Assembly: GCA_963693315.1 (NCBI GenBank)
Contig: OY856188.1
Coordinates: 163,452,002-163,516,001 of the forward strand
DNA from: Diogma glabrata
Lineage: Eukaryota > Arthropoda > Insecta > Diptera > Cylindrotomidae
Direction of reading: 5' to 3'
DNA length: 64,000 nt
Shown here: piece after piece, positions 42,861-54,435 of the stretch
How the letters are laid out: each line of letters begins with the position of its first letter
How positions within the stretch are numbered: the stretch's first letter is position 1
Program-made: the position numbers and the translations under genes
The notes under the pieces: generated by a model
Told to the model about the DNA's origin: nothing
Database searches by the model: none
Seen by the model: only the letters and a program-made list of their open reading frames with translations

Positions 42861-43606
42861 AAAAAAAATATAGCTAGCACAAAACAAGAACAAAAAACAC
42901 CCACACAACGCAAACCTAACCTATAGTTACATTATACATTACATAGATCTTTTAAAAAATTAAATAAATTAAACAATAAATAGTAATAATTTAGAGTACT
43001 CTAATAAAAAGGGTCATTAAGTATAAATTAAATGAACAAAATTAAAGTATTCTTTAGCTTTATATAAAACAAAAATATGTACTGAATTATTGAAATAAAG
43101 AAAAAAAAAAAAGAACATTGAAGATATATAAGGAAGTATCGCTATGCGTGTAAGTAGACAAATAATCGGTGAAGCAGTTTTTTTTAATGTGTTCGTTAGG
43201 TTACCACTTTTTGTCAATGTCTTCATTTGTTTACGTCGTATTTTAAAACAAACTAAGGAGTTTTTCTGTATTTTGTTCTTAAAAGACAGAATTGTAATTA
43301 AATTTTATACAAATTAGTATTTAAATTGTTTTTTTCACAACAATTAATTGTGTTTATATAGCTATTTATTCATAAAAATGGCGTACTCCATCAAAACATT
43401 TAAAAAAAAATATCAAAAACTACATAGCATTTTGCTGCTAAAATTACATATATCAGGTAAGGATATTTTGATAAAAAATGTTAAAAAACAATTTAGCATA
43501 TATTAATATATTTACAATAAGTTTGTGTCACAAAATTAATTATTTTCTAATTTAATTTTACATTTACAGGCTGATTCTGACATACCCTCACAGATGTAAA
43601 AATAGT
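42861..43606. other. AT-rich DNA without recognised features
   Basis: Nothing coding recognised. The minus frame at 43017-43226 has no family match that I know. Confidence 0.5.
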
Positions 43607-43616
43607 CATAGCAAAG

Positions 43617-45086
43617 GGTTCTATGATAAAATATCACACGAAAAAATCACACACGAAAGAATATCACGTCGAAAATATCACAGCGAAAAAATCACACTCC
43701 ACGAAAATATCACATTTCGAAAATATCACATCCTAAAATCACACGCGAAAAAATATCACATCCTAAAATCACACGCGAAAAAAAAACACATCTAAAAATC
43801 ACACGCGAAAAAATATCACATCCTAAAATCACACCCAACAAAATATCACGTAGAAAATTTTATTGTAAAAAAACACAATGTCCGTATATAAAATAAAATG
43901 TTTTGAAGTGCTCTAACTAAGCTACCAATCTGTCATTTGATATCGTATTTGATTTAGTGATAAACTTTTTCAACAACTTCACGTTATAGCCCTATCAACT
44001 CAACATTAAGTAAAAACTCTTGAATACAGTACGCCAAAAGTAAAATAAATGGGAGTTCTCTAGCCAATCCGAGAGACATTCATATTTTAATATTCGAAAA
44101 ATATAATATGGTATTATATGATTCAGGAATTGATAATCATACTAGAATAATTCTTTTTGCTCATACAATTTTGACAGTTTTGCTCGTAACTAATGATAGT
44201 TGGCTTGCAGATGGAACATTTAAAGTGGTTCGAGAAATATTTTTATTTTTTTAATAATATGGTGCGTTGCATTGCCATGTATATTAGCATTATTACCAAA
44301 TAAGACATGATACTTACTGTAAAATGTTGATGGCAGTTTTAGAATTAATACCCAATGCAAATCCTAGAATAATTTTATTTTATTTTATTTATTTTATTAC
44401 AGATTTAGAGATTGCAGCAATGTGTACCATCGATATGAAATTTTTGGATTATCAGGTATTGAAGATGTCGTTACAACATGGTTATTATTATATGAAGCAG
44501 TGTGTTCAGGAAAAAGAATCCAGTGAAATAAAGTACAGAATATTGGCAGAAAGGATAACAAATATTTTTACAAATTGCCATCCTGAGAATCAAAATGTTG
44601 AGAAAAATTGCTCATATATACATATTACATAAGTGTGAAAACACGCAATTTATTTATTTTTAGTATTATTTTTATACTCCGGTTGCTGCGTGTCTGTCTG
44701 TTACCGAGATGAATATTGATTAAATAATTTGGGATCCAAAATCAATAAAATAAGATTAATTTGTTTGATAGGGTAATGACGTGAAGTCGTTGAAAACGTT
44801 GTTACTAAGTCAAATACGGTATCATATGAAAAATTGCTATCTCAGAATTCTTTAAAAAATTTATATTGTATATACGGACATTATGTTTTTTTACAATAAA
44901 ATTATTTTTACATGATATTTTTTCGGATGTGATATTTTTTCGCGTGTTATTTTTGTATGTGATATTTTTTCGCGTGTGATTTTTGGATGTGATATTTTCG
45001 TGATGTGATATTTTCGTATAGTGTGATTTTTACGCTGTGATATTCTTTCGTGTGTGATTTTTTCGTGTGTTATTTTATCAGGACAC
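43617..45086 (+). mobile_element. MULE transposon with tandem-repeat inverted ends
   Basis: About 260 bp at each end form an inverted repeat built from the motif cgcgaaaaaatatcacatcc. Outer ends are ggttctatgataaaat and its near complement attttatcaggacac. A 10-bp direct repeat CATAGCAAAG flanks it (43607-43616, 45087-45096), the size expected for MULEs. MULE transposase fragments lie inside. At 1470 bp it is internally deleted. Confidence 0.85.
44090..44632 (+). pseudogene. MULE transposase fragment
   Basis: It encodes LYDSGIDNHTRIILFAH, then WLADGTFKVVREIF, whose D is the first catalytic Asp in MULE enzymes (usual form WFMDGTFKVVP), then in the ORF from 44324 LMAVLELIPNANPRI and TDLEIAAMCTI with a second acidic position. 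Frame changes near 44250 and an AT-rich interruption near 44380 break it. Confidence 0.8.
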
Positions 45087-45180
45087 CATAGCAAAGACTT
45101 TTCTCTTAGCTAAGACTAAAACCTCTTAAATGCGATTCTGTATGTAGTCACAACTGTGAGATGTCAAAAAAAACCTCTTA

Positions 45181-46737
45181 CCCAGCGAATAAAATGTCAT
45201 CAATTCGTCCATGAATCGTTGAAGAACTTCTTCTCTGAGCTGTAGAATCGTGATGGAAACGGTATGGAAATTTATATGAAAAAAAAATAAAATGTCCGCT
45301 AGATTCGTGGACGAATGCTCTACTACAATTCATCATGTAATACTACCACTCGAATCGCTATGGAATATTCAATAACGATTCTATTGTGAAATTTTAACGG
45401 CTTTCTATAACGATTCTTTATAGAAATTTTGTTACTTTTCACCTTCGATTCTTTAGGTAGAAACGAGAATCAAATTGAATAAAATATTGAAATAATTGAA
45501 ACACATTTTCTTTAAGTAGAATTTTATTTATATACATAAATTCATTTATTTAGTCTGTTAATTACACATTAATTTAGTTTAATAGCTAAAGGGCTTAATT
45601 TGATTAATTTCCACCTTTAAAAAGTTTCATATTTTTACTTTAAGATATAAATACACTTTTACGTTTATATACATATAGATAAATTATATGGAGTATGTAT
45701 TTGTAGTGGACATATAACTTAATTCCGACTCCATAAGGCCCGCTATACACTTGAGCTAAGCTATGCGAACTATGTTTTTTGTATATAACGTAATCAAATG
45801 GATGACTATACACTTGAGCTAAGCTATAAACTTAGCTCAAGTGTATAGTCATCCATTTGATTACGTTATATACAAAAAACATAGTTCGCATAGCTTAGCT
45901 CAAGTGGCTCAAGAAGGCCTAAATGTTTGGTTAGCATCCACTAAATAACTCCATCCCATATTTATATGTAAATTAGATACTTTAATTATACTTATGTTTT
46001 TTTGTTTCTTTTATTTCAGGTCGACGACAGGGTTCGTCAAATGCGGCAGGATGCAATATTCATGGTGTAACTACACCCAATATAGATATAGCTTGATTTA
46101 CATAAGTTCTACATTTCTGGTTTTATATTTCACTTCACTATTAAATAAAAAGAATTATTTCCACATAACTTATTGTTTTATTTATTAACAACTATAATTG
46201 AAATTTTATACATTTGTGTATCAAACAACATGTGGTTACTTCATTTTTTATTTTTAATATCCACCGAAAAAACATGCGACTGATCGTCACAAAAGTATTT
46301 TACTTAAGAGATAATTTTATGCGAGAGAAAGCTTCTCGTCATAATTTGTACACTGTTAAGGTTTTTGTTTTATAAATTCCGCACACTGAACTTAATTTTT
46401 CTATTTCGTTTAATTTCCCTATGGGCAATTCACCACATACACTTTTAAAACCTTTAACATATTAATATTAAATAAGTAAATCGTTTTTATAAATATAATT
46501 AAATTTTCTCACGGTAAAACAATAATAAACTATATAAAGTTATAGAATGTTTGATTGCTGCTTTTTTCTTGTTTTAGTTCAATTTTGTAAAACTATTCTC
46601 CAAATGGCAGGCTTATTAGAGAAACAGCCAATCAAAATTCGTTAAATTTTATAGAAAGAATCGAGATAGAATCGTTGTGTAGTTTTCCTATGGAAAAGGT
46701 GTAGAAACTTTCTACTGTAGAAATAAAATTCGTTGGG
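45181..46737. mobile_element. 1557-bp TA-flanked inverted-repeat element
   Basis: Left end CCCAGCGAATAAAAT and right end ATAAAATTCGTTGGG are inverted repeats, with TA on both sides (45179-45180, 46738-46739). Subterminal atcg-rich repeats (aatcgttatgg, acgattct) are present. No transposase is recognised. A separate palindrome (45748-45906) sits inside. Confidence 0.7.
45748..45906. repeat. Perfect palindrome, 76-bp arms, 7-bp spacer
   Basis: 45748-45823 is the exact reverse complement of 45831-45906. Each arm itself begins and ends with cacttgagctaag. Exact matching means it is very young or kept identical by gene conversion. Confidence 0.95.
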
Positions 46738-46849
46738 TAACGTAAGACCATCAAACATGGTCATCTTAAGCATCATAATTTAAAGTTTCATTTTTTTTTT
46801 TATTATTTTTAAATTAATTTTCAACTTTTGTAACTTTTAGTTTAGAACG

Positions 46850-46915
46850 ATCCTTGAAAATGAAATCTTAGCTTTCGAAATCGATCGGTTGTAATAAACA
46901 TATTATAGATATCAA
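46850..46915 (+). repeat. Possible Penelope-like terminal fragment
   Basis: The run ccttgaaaatgaaatcttag, ctttcgaaatcgatcggttg resembles the Penelope-type 3' region seen at 15875 (tgatga...gtcgaaatcgat). Short and diverged. Confidence 0.35.
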
Positions 46916-46936
46916 AAAAGTGTGTTTTAACTAAAC

Positions 46937-47131
46937 TGTTGAAATAAGAACTCATTTTGTGGTTTATAGGTTTAAAGGGTAAACTATATGAATGCTTTTT
47001 TAGTTTTGACATGTATTATGTATATATATAATTTGTATCGAAATAAATCTCTTTTTGTGTGAACTCGAAACAGTGCGTTTCACTTTGGTAATTCATACAT
47101 ATATTAATAAAAACCGCGTGATATTATAACA
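46937..47131 (+). repeat. copia 5' LTR and primer-binding site
   Basis: 195 bp from TGTTGAAATAAG to TATAACA, immediately followed by GGTTATGTGCCCAG (47132-47145). The boundary rests on the TG...CA rule and the primer site; no 3' LTR exists for comparison. Confidence 0.7.
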
Positions 47132-47226
47132 GGTTATGTGCCCAGTTTTCGTATAAATTTATTTAATATATGTAAGTTTCAAGTTAAAGTCTTATTATTC
47201 AGTTCAAGAGCAATTAAATTGGTGTT

Positions 47227-48208
47227 ATGTCAGAAAATATGTTTTCAATTCCTAAACTTGTTGGACGTGAAAACTACGATTCGTGGAGATTCGCTGTTAA
47301 GGCATATTTACAGCACGAGGGACTGTGGGATTGTATCGAGAAAGAAAAAGACGAGCAGAATGCTGATCGAGTTGTAAAAACGACAGCAAAGATAATAGTA
47401 CTAATTGATCCGGTAAACTATGTGCACGTGCAAGATGCAAAATCTTCCAAAGAAGCGTGGAAAAATTTAGAAAATGCATTTGCTGATTCGGGGTTAAGTC
47501 GAAAAGTTGGTTTATTGAAATCATTAATCATAACAAGATTAAATGAATGTTCATCAGTTGAAGAGTATGTTAATAAAGTAATTTCAACTGCTTATAAATT
47601 AAATGCAATAGGTTTTGCAGTAGGTGATGAATGGACGGGGACATTACTATTAGCAGGTCTATCAGAAGAATACAAACCTATGATTATGGCAATCGATAGT
47701 TCAGGCGTTCAAATATCAGCCGATTTTATTAAAAATAAAATATTACAAGACGCCAAAATTGAGTCTGCGGAAAGTCACACAGTTGCTTTAATTACTAAGA
47801 AACATAAATCAAGAACTAAATTCGATATTAGTAAAATAAGATGTTTTCAGTGTAACAACTATGGACATTATGCAAAAAGTTGTCCACAGAAACAAGCAAA
47901 AACAACGAAAGCTGCAGATCGTTCGCTATATGCATCGTTTTAAACTAATTCAATCAATAATACCGATTGGTATATAGATTCCGGCGCAACAGCACACATG
48001 ACGACTCAAGGCAATAAATTAAGAGATGTTTCAATGCCAGCAATAAATGAAGTAATGACAGCAAATAATGGGCGTATGAAAGTAGAGGCTGTTGGTGATA
48101 TTAGTTTAAATGTCAACATTGAAAACAACGTTGAAAAAGTGAATATTAAAAATGTGTTACATGTTCAGGACCTATGTGTAAATCTTCTGTCAGTAAGCCA
48201 AATGGTTA
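47227..48208 (+). pseudogene. copia Gag and protease
   Basis: Gag (238 codons) begins MSENMFSIPKLVGRENYDSW and carries CCHC knuckle CFQCNNYGHYAKSC near residue 206. A TAA at 47941-47943 interrupts; the same frame goes on with WYIDSGATAHM (protease D-S-G), and NVLHVQDLCVNLLSVSQMV, the junction to the integrase part. It stops at the gypsy insertion. Confidence 0.9.
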
Positions 48209-48481
48209 ATGTAATATTTATAAAATATTTATTATAACTATTTTAAATATTATAACAACAATTCTTTATTTAATTATTATTTCGACACCTTGACAATAAA
48301 TTCGACTTCACTTATTTGACCGTATGATAAGACTAACTTAGCATAATATTAAATACAATTATAACTCAACATTAAATATAATTGCAGTTATTTTTCCTAC
48401 TCTTAATTTAATTGATTTGTAACGAAATAAATTTCGTTACAAGGGATACCTAAAAAGTTAATATAATTACATATCTAACAC
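48209..48481 (-). repeat. gypsy 3' LTR
   Basis: On the minus strand it starts TGTTAGATATG after the polypurine tract and ends AATATTACA at the copia junction. It includes a 22-bp perfect palindrome around gtaacgaaat...atttcgttac. Confidence 0.8.
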
Positions 48482-48694
48482 TCTCCCCCATTTAATTTTA
48501 AAATCATAAAATTTCAACAATACTTATACTACCCTGAGCTCAGAATATTACTACATACTAATAACTTATTTAATTTAACTTAGCTAATTTATTTTTACTT
48601 CATTTAATTTAAGAAAACATATTTTAACAATTAATAACAAAAACCTAATTAATTTAATTATATTTAACTGTTTTAAATTACGTAACTGATGATT

Positions 48695-51600
48695 TTACAT
48701 ACTATCATAACGTAACCTTTGTGGTTCTCTTCTAACCCTTTTCGATCTTCGGATTTCAGGTGGTTGTGGAGATTGTGAAGCAGATCTCGACCTTAACCTC
48801 TTCTGAATTTTTGACTTTTCATTATTAGATTGACTTGAAAAATCATCCTCTGGAGAAATAATAAATGGAATTCTCATACCCGGATGATCTTCATCGTTTA
48901 AATTACTTAATTTAATTTGATTTTGTTGCACAAATCTAATGTGATTTTGTACATTTATCAGGTATGTCAATGGACTTACTTTTTCAATGACTCTGGCTGG
49001 TAGCCAATTTAAATGCGACCTCAAATGATTTTTATACAAGACTTTATCACCGGACTTAAATTTATCTTTAATTATGTCATTTTGAACATTAAATTTGACA
49101 TGTTTTTTGACATCTGATAATTTTGCATGCTTTTTTCTATCAGTTTCTAAGCTTACAATTTTATTATTTCTCATCATATCGAAAAAGGTTTTAGGCTTAT
49201 AAGAGAATATAATTTCACTTGGAGTTTTATGACCTGCCATACTAGGAGTGTTTCGATTAAAATATAAAAATTTGCTTATTTTGTTTTGAAGCGACATAGT
49301 TTTTTCTGGACCTTTCAAAAATTTGTATAACACTTTTTTAACAATTTGAACACTTCGCTCAGCTTGACCGTTACTTTGAGGATGATATGGCGGGGAGTGT
49401 ATTAACGTTATATTGTGATACCTACAAAACCTTTTAAACTCGTAACTCGTAAATGGAGGACCATTATCTGTTACGATTTTTGAACACAGTCCTAAAGCTG
49501 AGAATATGACTAACAGTTTCTCAATGAGGATAAAAGCATTTGTTGAATGCATGTAAACAACATCTATATACTTCGAAAAAGAATCGACAAATACTAAAAA
49601 AATCTTCCCAGCGAAATAAAAAAAATCTAGATGTACCCGTTCCATAGGATACTCACTAGGCGTCCATTTTGACTTAACAATTTCCTTTGGGACATTTTGA
49701 CACTCCTGACAACTTTGACATAACTTAACATATTGTTCGATATCCTTGTCAATATTACTCCACCAGACATATGACCTAGCTATTTTTTTCATTTTAACTA
49801 TTCCCGTATGATTTTCGTGCAATAGCTTTATAACTTGACTTTGTAATGCCTCAGGAATTACGACACGATCTCTATAAAAAAGACATTTTTCTTCAATACT
49901 TAGGTTTGATGACTTTAGATAATAGCCTTTAAACTGATCAGAAACATGCTTTGGCCAACCATTTAAAACATATTCATAAACTTTAGATAAGATAGGGTCA
50001 ATATTCATTTCACGCACTATTTCAAGAAAAGACAACGGGTATTTTTCTGTCAGATTAAAATAGCATATTTTCACTTCATCAACACCAGTACTTTCATTTA
50101 ATGGCAATCGAGATAGCGCATCCGCATTTGCTACTTTTTTTGCAGGACAAAATTTTATTTTATATTTAAACATAGACAAGTATACCGACCAACGCTGTAA
50201 TCTCGCAATAGCCACAGCTGGTGTTGCCTTCTTTGGGTTGAAAATTTCTTGTAAACTCTGGTGATCAGTAGAAATCAGAAATTCTTTACCTAAAAGATAC
50301 TTTTCAAATCTTTTCACTCCAAATATTATTGCAAGTGCCTCTCTATGTAACTGTGAGTAGTTTTGTTCTGCCGGAGATAGTGTGCTTGATGCGAACATCA
50401 CTGGTTTTTCGACTCCATTGATTACATGTGACATTACACAACCTACCCCATATGGGCTCGCATCAGAGGTTAGAACTATCGGTTTGCTTGGATCATAGAG
50501 TTCTAAGATGTTGTTGCTCAAAATAAGTTTTTTGCAATTTTGAAAAACATTTTCGCATTCCTCAGACCACGTAAATGTGACATCATCTCTAAGAAGTTTA
50601 TATAGAACGTGAAGTTCTGACGACAAATTAGGTATAAATCTACCGTAGTAGTTTAACAACCCTAAAAATGATTGAAGCTGTTTTACGTTTTTGGGTGCTG
50701 GAGCATTCTGTATTGCTTCGACCTTAGTTCCATCAGGTCGAACCCCGTCTCCTGATATGATATGACCTAAATACTTAACGGAAGATTCAAGAATTTTGCA
50801 TTTGGATAGATTTATCTTAACATTATGATTTTCGAGTCTAGTTAGGACTTCAAACAGTCTCACTTTGCATTCTTCCACCGTAGCCGCTCCTATCAAAATA
50901 TCATCCAAGTAGCATTTAACACCATCCATATGATTCAAAATTTGATCTATAATACCCTGAAAAATTGATGGTGCTGATGACACTCCGAAAGGCAAACGAG
51001 TATATCGATATAATCCCTTATGGGTATTTACGGTCATATATTCTTGAGACTTTGGGCTTAAACGTAATTGCTGATAAGCACCAGTTAAATCAAGAACACA
51101 AAAAATTCTTGACCCCGTCAAACTGGCAAATATGTCTTCCACTTTTGGAAGAGGATAGTGTTCGGTCATAACAAATCGATTTATAGTTACTTTACAATCG
51201 ATACATAACCGCACTTCGTCATCTTTTTTCGGTACCACTACAATTGGACTTGCATATTTACTGTATCGTACAGGTACTAAAATATTTTCGCTTACAAGAC
51301 GATCAATTTCCTTATCAACTTTATCTTTAAGGCGATAAGCTACCGAATAAGGGGCATGGAATATAGGTGTAGCCTCTTCCGACAAAACAATATCAGCCAT
51401 ATATCCCTCTATTGGACAAGCTAAGCTAGTATTCACAATTTTTGGAAACCTTAATTTAATATCTTGAGTACAAATCTGCTTTTCAGACATATTAAAACTA
51501 TTACTTACGCTCTTGATAGATCCAGTCAAAAAACTATTTTTCCAATTTGGCAACAAAACATCCAACCAATCGCGACCAAGAAGTGGATTTAATGACTTCT

Positions 51601-52786
51601 TTGTATCGATAACCAATAGCTGTAAATTTTTTGTATCTTCCATATGGCAGCTCTTTACTCGCACTGAAATTTTTCCCACTATGTGAATAACATCACCTGA
51701 AACATTATGAAAAATATCTACAGTATCTACAATCTTAATATAGTTAAATTTAATATCGTACTCATCTTTTGAAATAACAGTTACTGCTGCGCCTGTATCC
51801 ACTTCGAATCTTAAAATTTTTTCTTCCACCAAAAAATTCATTAAAAGTGGTTGATTTGTTGATGAAACGCTTTGTATGACCTTTAGTTCTTTGTTTTCCC
51901 GTTCATTCCAACAAACGGTTGAGGTGTGTCCAACTTGTTCACATCTAAAACAGGTCCAATTTTTTGCCGGACAATTTTCTTCCTGATGTCTCCCGCTCAT
52001 ACCACATTTTCGACAACGATTGACTAACTTATTGTTGTAATTTCGATAATTATTGTTGTAATTATTTCGATAATATCGTTGGTTTGAAGGACTCCTGTAA
52101 TTTTGTTGATGAAAACTTCTCGTTTGCTGTCGGCTTGGTGACCTTCCTCGAGGTTGGTTACTCCTGCTTGTATAACCGTGCGAAATTTTTGAAATGGCTC
52201 CAAATTCCGTTTTACTTTCAGCAAATCCCAACTCCAAATTTAGTGCTAATTCGCATGCTGCCTCAAAATTATCCTCCTCAGTTTTTGAATTTAGCAATGC
52301 TTGAAAAATTCTTTCATCACGTACCCCAACTATGAAACGATCTAATAGTGCTTCTTGTATTATTTTTTCTAATAACCCAGAATATTGTTTGTTTTCCTCT
52401 TTTTCCAAAAACCCGCCAAAATTGCACGACGGAACCATTGATTTTAATCGCAGAATAAATTCTGATATTGATTCACCCTCTTCCTGTTTCGCTTTATGGA
52501 ATTTAGCGCGTTCCGTTCGAATGTTTTTCTTTTTTGACAAAAAATTTTTTAGCAATGACAAACACTCGTCTAACGTTTTTTCTGACGGTAGCTTAGGTAC
52601 CGTTAGCTTCATCAACGTTTCATACAGTCCCGCACCAATAATGGTAATAAACGTTGCCATCTTTTTATCCTCATCAACCTTGTTTGCAATAAAAAATTGT
52701 TTTAAACGGTCTTCATAAGCTAGCCAACAACTTCCTTCCACATACTGCTCTAATTTTCCAACCATATTAATTAATTTCAATCGCAA
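48695..52786 (-). CDS. Gypsy Gag-Pol polyprotein, intact 1363 codons
   Basis: A single open frame encoding the capsid region (residues ~1-230), two zinc knuckles (~255-295; CRKCGMSGRHQEENC and CFRCEQVGHTSTVC), protease FEVDTGAAVTVIS (~327), RT with YLDDILIG (~625) and LDLTGAYQQL, RNase H LTSDASPYGVG (~769), integrase zinc finger HENHTG...CQSCQEC (~990-1030) and catalytic D (HLDFFYF, ~1050), D (VTDNGPPF, ~1105) and E (GQAERSVQ, ~1143), then a basic C-terminus. No env follows. Every catalytic motif I checked is present. The truncated 5' LTR removes the normal promoter part, so it may be silent despite its intact frame. Confidence 0.95.
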   Translation of the reverse strand: MRLKLINMVGKLEQYVEGSCWLAYEDRLKQFFIANKVDEDKKMATFITIIGAGLYETLMKLTVPKLPSEKTLDECLSLLKNFLSKKKNIRTERAKFHKAKQEEGESISEFILRLKSMVPSCNFGGFLEKEENKQYSGLLEKIIQEALLDRFIVGVRDERIFQALLNSKTEEDNFEAACELALNLELGFAESKTEFGAISKISHGYTSRSNQPRGRSPSRQQTRSFHQQNYRSPSNQRYYRNNYNNNYRNYNNKLVNRCRKCGMSGRHQEENCPAKNWTCFRCEQVGHTSTVCWNERENKELKVIQSVSSTNQPLLMNFLVEEKILRFEVDTGAAVTVISKDEYDIKFNYIKIVDTVDIFHNVSGDVIHIVGKISVRVKSCHMEDTKNLQLLVIDTKKSLNPLLGRDWLDVLLPNWKNSFLTGSIKSVSNSFNMSEKQICTQDIKLRFPKIVNTSLACPIEGYMADIVLSEEATPIFHAPYSVAYRLKDKVDKEIDRLVSENILVPVRYSKYASPIVVVPKKDDEVRLCIDCKVTINRFVMTEHYPLPKVEDIFASLTGSRIFCVLDLTGAYQQLRLSPKSQEYMTVNTHKGLYRYTRLPFGVSSAPSIFQGIIDQILNHMDGVKCYLDDILIGAATVEECKVRLFEVLTRLENHNVKINLSKCKILESSVKYLGHIISGDGVRPDGTKVEAIQNAPAPKNVKQLQSFLGLLNYYGRFIPNLSSELHVLYKLLRDDVTFTWSEECENVFQNCKKLILSNNILELYDPSKPIVLTSDASPYGVGCVMSHVINGVEKPVMFASSTLSPAEQNYSQLHREALAIIFGVKRFEKYLLGKEFLISTDHQSLQEIFNPKKATPAVAIARLQRWSVYLSMFKYKIKFCPAKKVANADALSRLPLNESTGVDEVKICYFNLTEKYPLSFLEIVREMNIDPILSKVYEYVLNGWPKHVSDQFKGYYLKSSNLSIEEKCLFYRDRVVIPEALQSQVIKLLHENHTGIVKMKKIARSYVWWSNIDKDIEQYVKLCQSCQECQNVPKEIVKSKWTPSEYPMERVHLDFFYFAGKIFLVFVDSFSKYIDVVYMHSTNAFILIEKLLVIFSALGLCSKIVTDNGPPFTSYEFKRFCRYHNITLIHSPPYHPQSNGQAERSVQIVKKVLYKFLKGPEKTMSLQNKISKFLYFNRNTPSMAGHKTPSEIIFSYKPKTFFDMMRNNKIVSLETDRKKHAKLSDVKKHVKFNVQNDIIKDKFKSGDKVLYKNHLRSHLNWLPARVIEKVSPLTYLINVQNHIRFVQQNQIKLSNLNDEDHPGMRIPFIISPEDDFSSQSNNEKSKIQKRLRSRSASQSPQPPEIRRSKRVRREPQRLRYDSM

Positions 52787-52985
52787 TATTTATGACACTT
52801 TTTATGAGAGAAAACTGTATTTTAAGAGAGAAAACTGTATTTAGTTATATTTTTTCACTTTTTGACTAGCAATTTATAATTTTTTTTTTACGACTTTTCC
52901 ACTATCCCATCTTCGTCGCCATTTGGCGAAATAAATTTCGTTACAAGGGATACCTAAAAAGTTAATATAATTACATATCTAACAC

Positions 52986-53257
52986 TTAAAAATAATAAAA
53001 AAGTCGTATTTGATACTAATGGATGCCGAGTTTATGATGCGAATAATGATGTGGTTGCAACAGCAAGCCATCGCAATGACATTTTCATTCTTGATCAACC
53101 AAAGCTAGAATTAAATATGTTAGCAAACACCAAGAATTTGACTGAACAGCAAGCAAATATTTGACATAGAAGAATGGGCCATATTAATTTTAATAGTTTA
53201 CAAAAATTAATATTAAGCTTTGGTGAAAATTATAATGTGAATACGATCAACAGTGAA
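52986..53257 (+). pseudogene. copia pre-integrase part
   Basis: KVVFDTNGCRVYDANNDVVA and FILDQPKLELN, then HRRMGHINFNSLQKL, the zinc-binding pre-integrase motif. The tryptophan codon usually before HRRMGH is a TGA here. It continues the frame broken at 48208 and is cut again at 53257. Confidence 0.85.
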
Positions 53258-53389
53258 TCCCTTATAAAAAAAATCGAAAGAAACCGATAGAAAACGATTG
53301 AAAACGAATAGTTTTCTATCGTTTGCTATCCGTTTCTATCGGATTTAATCATTTTAAACGCATAGACTATATCTGCCAGATAGAAAACG

Positions 53390-54435
53390 CACCGTAATCT
53401 ATCGTAACCTATAGGATTTTTCAGTTTTCGGTTTCAATGGTTTTTCTACGATAGAATTTCTATCGTAGTTAATCGTTTTGAATCAGAAGATCACGATTGA
53501 AATTTTTTTTGGTGAAATTGAAAAAGTTTTGAATCGTTTTCTATCCGGCATTACATATATAGCACCAATCGTAACTTATCGTATTTTCCCGTCATTAGAT
53601 TTCTATCGGGCTGAATCTGAAATTTACAATTGACATGTTTTCAGGAGAAATCAACCAATCGTAATCTATCGTTATCAATAGGATTTTTTACTTTTCGGTT
53701 TCAATAGTTTTTTTACGATATAATTTCTATCGTTGTTAATCGTTTTAAATCTGAAGATCACGACTTGACATTTTTTGGCAAAACTGAACAAATTTTGAAT
53801 AGTTTTTTATCGTACATTCCATATGTAGCACCAATCGTAACCTATCGTATTTTTCCGCCTTCAGATTCCGATCGGTTTGAATCTGAAATTTACGATTGAA
53901 TTTTTTTCAAGAAAAACAAAGCAATCGGCATCATTCGCACCTATGGGATATTTCAAATTTGGTTTCAATGGGTTTTTTACGATAGAATTTCTATCGTTGT
54001 TAATCGTTCTGAATCTGAAGTTTTTGATTGAAATTTTTTGGTAAAACTAAACAAGTTTTTAAACGTTTTCTATCGTACATTCCATATGTAAAACCAATCG
54101 TAGCCTATCGTATTTTTCCGCCATCAATCAAAGAAAAACAAACCAATCGGCATCATTCGTCACCTATGGGATATTTCAGATTTGGTTTCAATGGGTTTTT
54201 TCCGATAGAATTTCTATCGTTGTTAATCGTTCTGAATCTGAAGTTTTTGATTGAAATTTTTTTGGTAAAACTAAACAAGTTTTTAAACGTTTTCTATCGT
54301 ACATTCCATATGTAAAACTAATCGTAACCTATCGTATTTTTCCGCCATCAGATTCCTATCGGTTTGAATCTGAAATTTACGATTGAATTTTTTTCAAGAA
54401 AAACAAACCAATCGGCATCTACCATCACCTATGGG
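53390..54435. repeat. Four ~270-bp tandem units
   Basis: Each contains acgatagaatttctatcgt (53445, 53713, 53979, 54202), cgttttctatcgtacattcc and aatcgtaacctatcgtattt. The first three are 266-268 bp apart, the last 223 bp owing to a deletion. Confidence 0.8.

Larger units (their letters stand above)
48209..52985 (-). mobile_element. Ty3/gypsy retrotransposon nested in copia
   Basis: The 3' LTR (48209-48481, 273 bp) ends next to the polypurine tract (ATGGGGGAGA on the minus strand). The 5' LTR side (52929-52985) keeps only 57 bp matching the 3' LTR and then runs into GCCAAATGGCGACGAAG, the likely primer-binding region, so about 216 bp are missing. TTAA on both sides (48205-48208, 52986-52989) is the likely target duplication. 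The single ORF is intact. LTR identity in the shared 57 bp looks complete. Confidence 0.9.

Noticed and set aside
43640..43860. Regular atatcacac units considered as a CRISPR-like array
   Set aside because: The units are contiguous without unique spacers and reappear inverted at 44890-45080; they are transposon inverted ends in a eukaryotic context.
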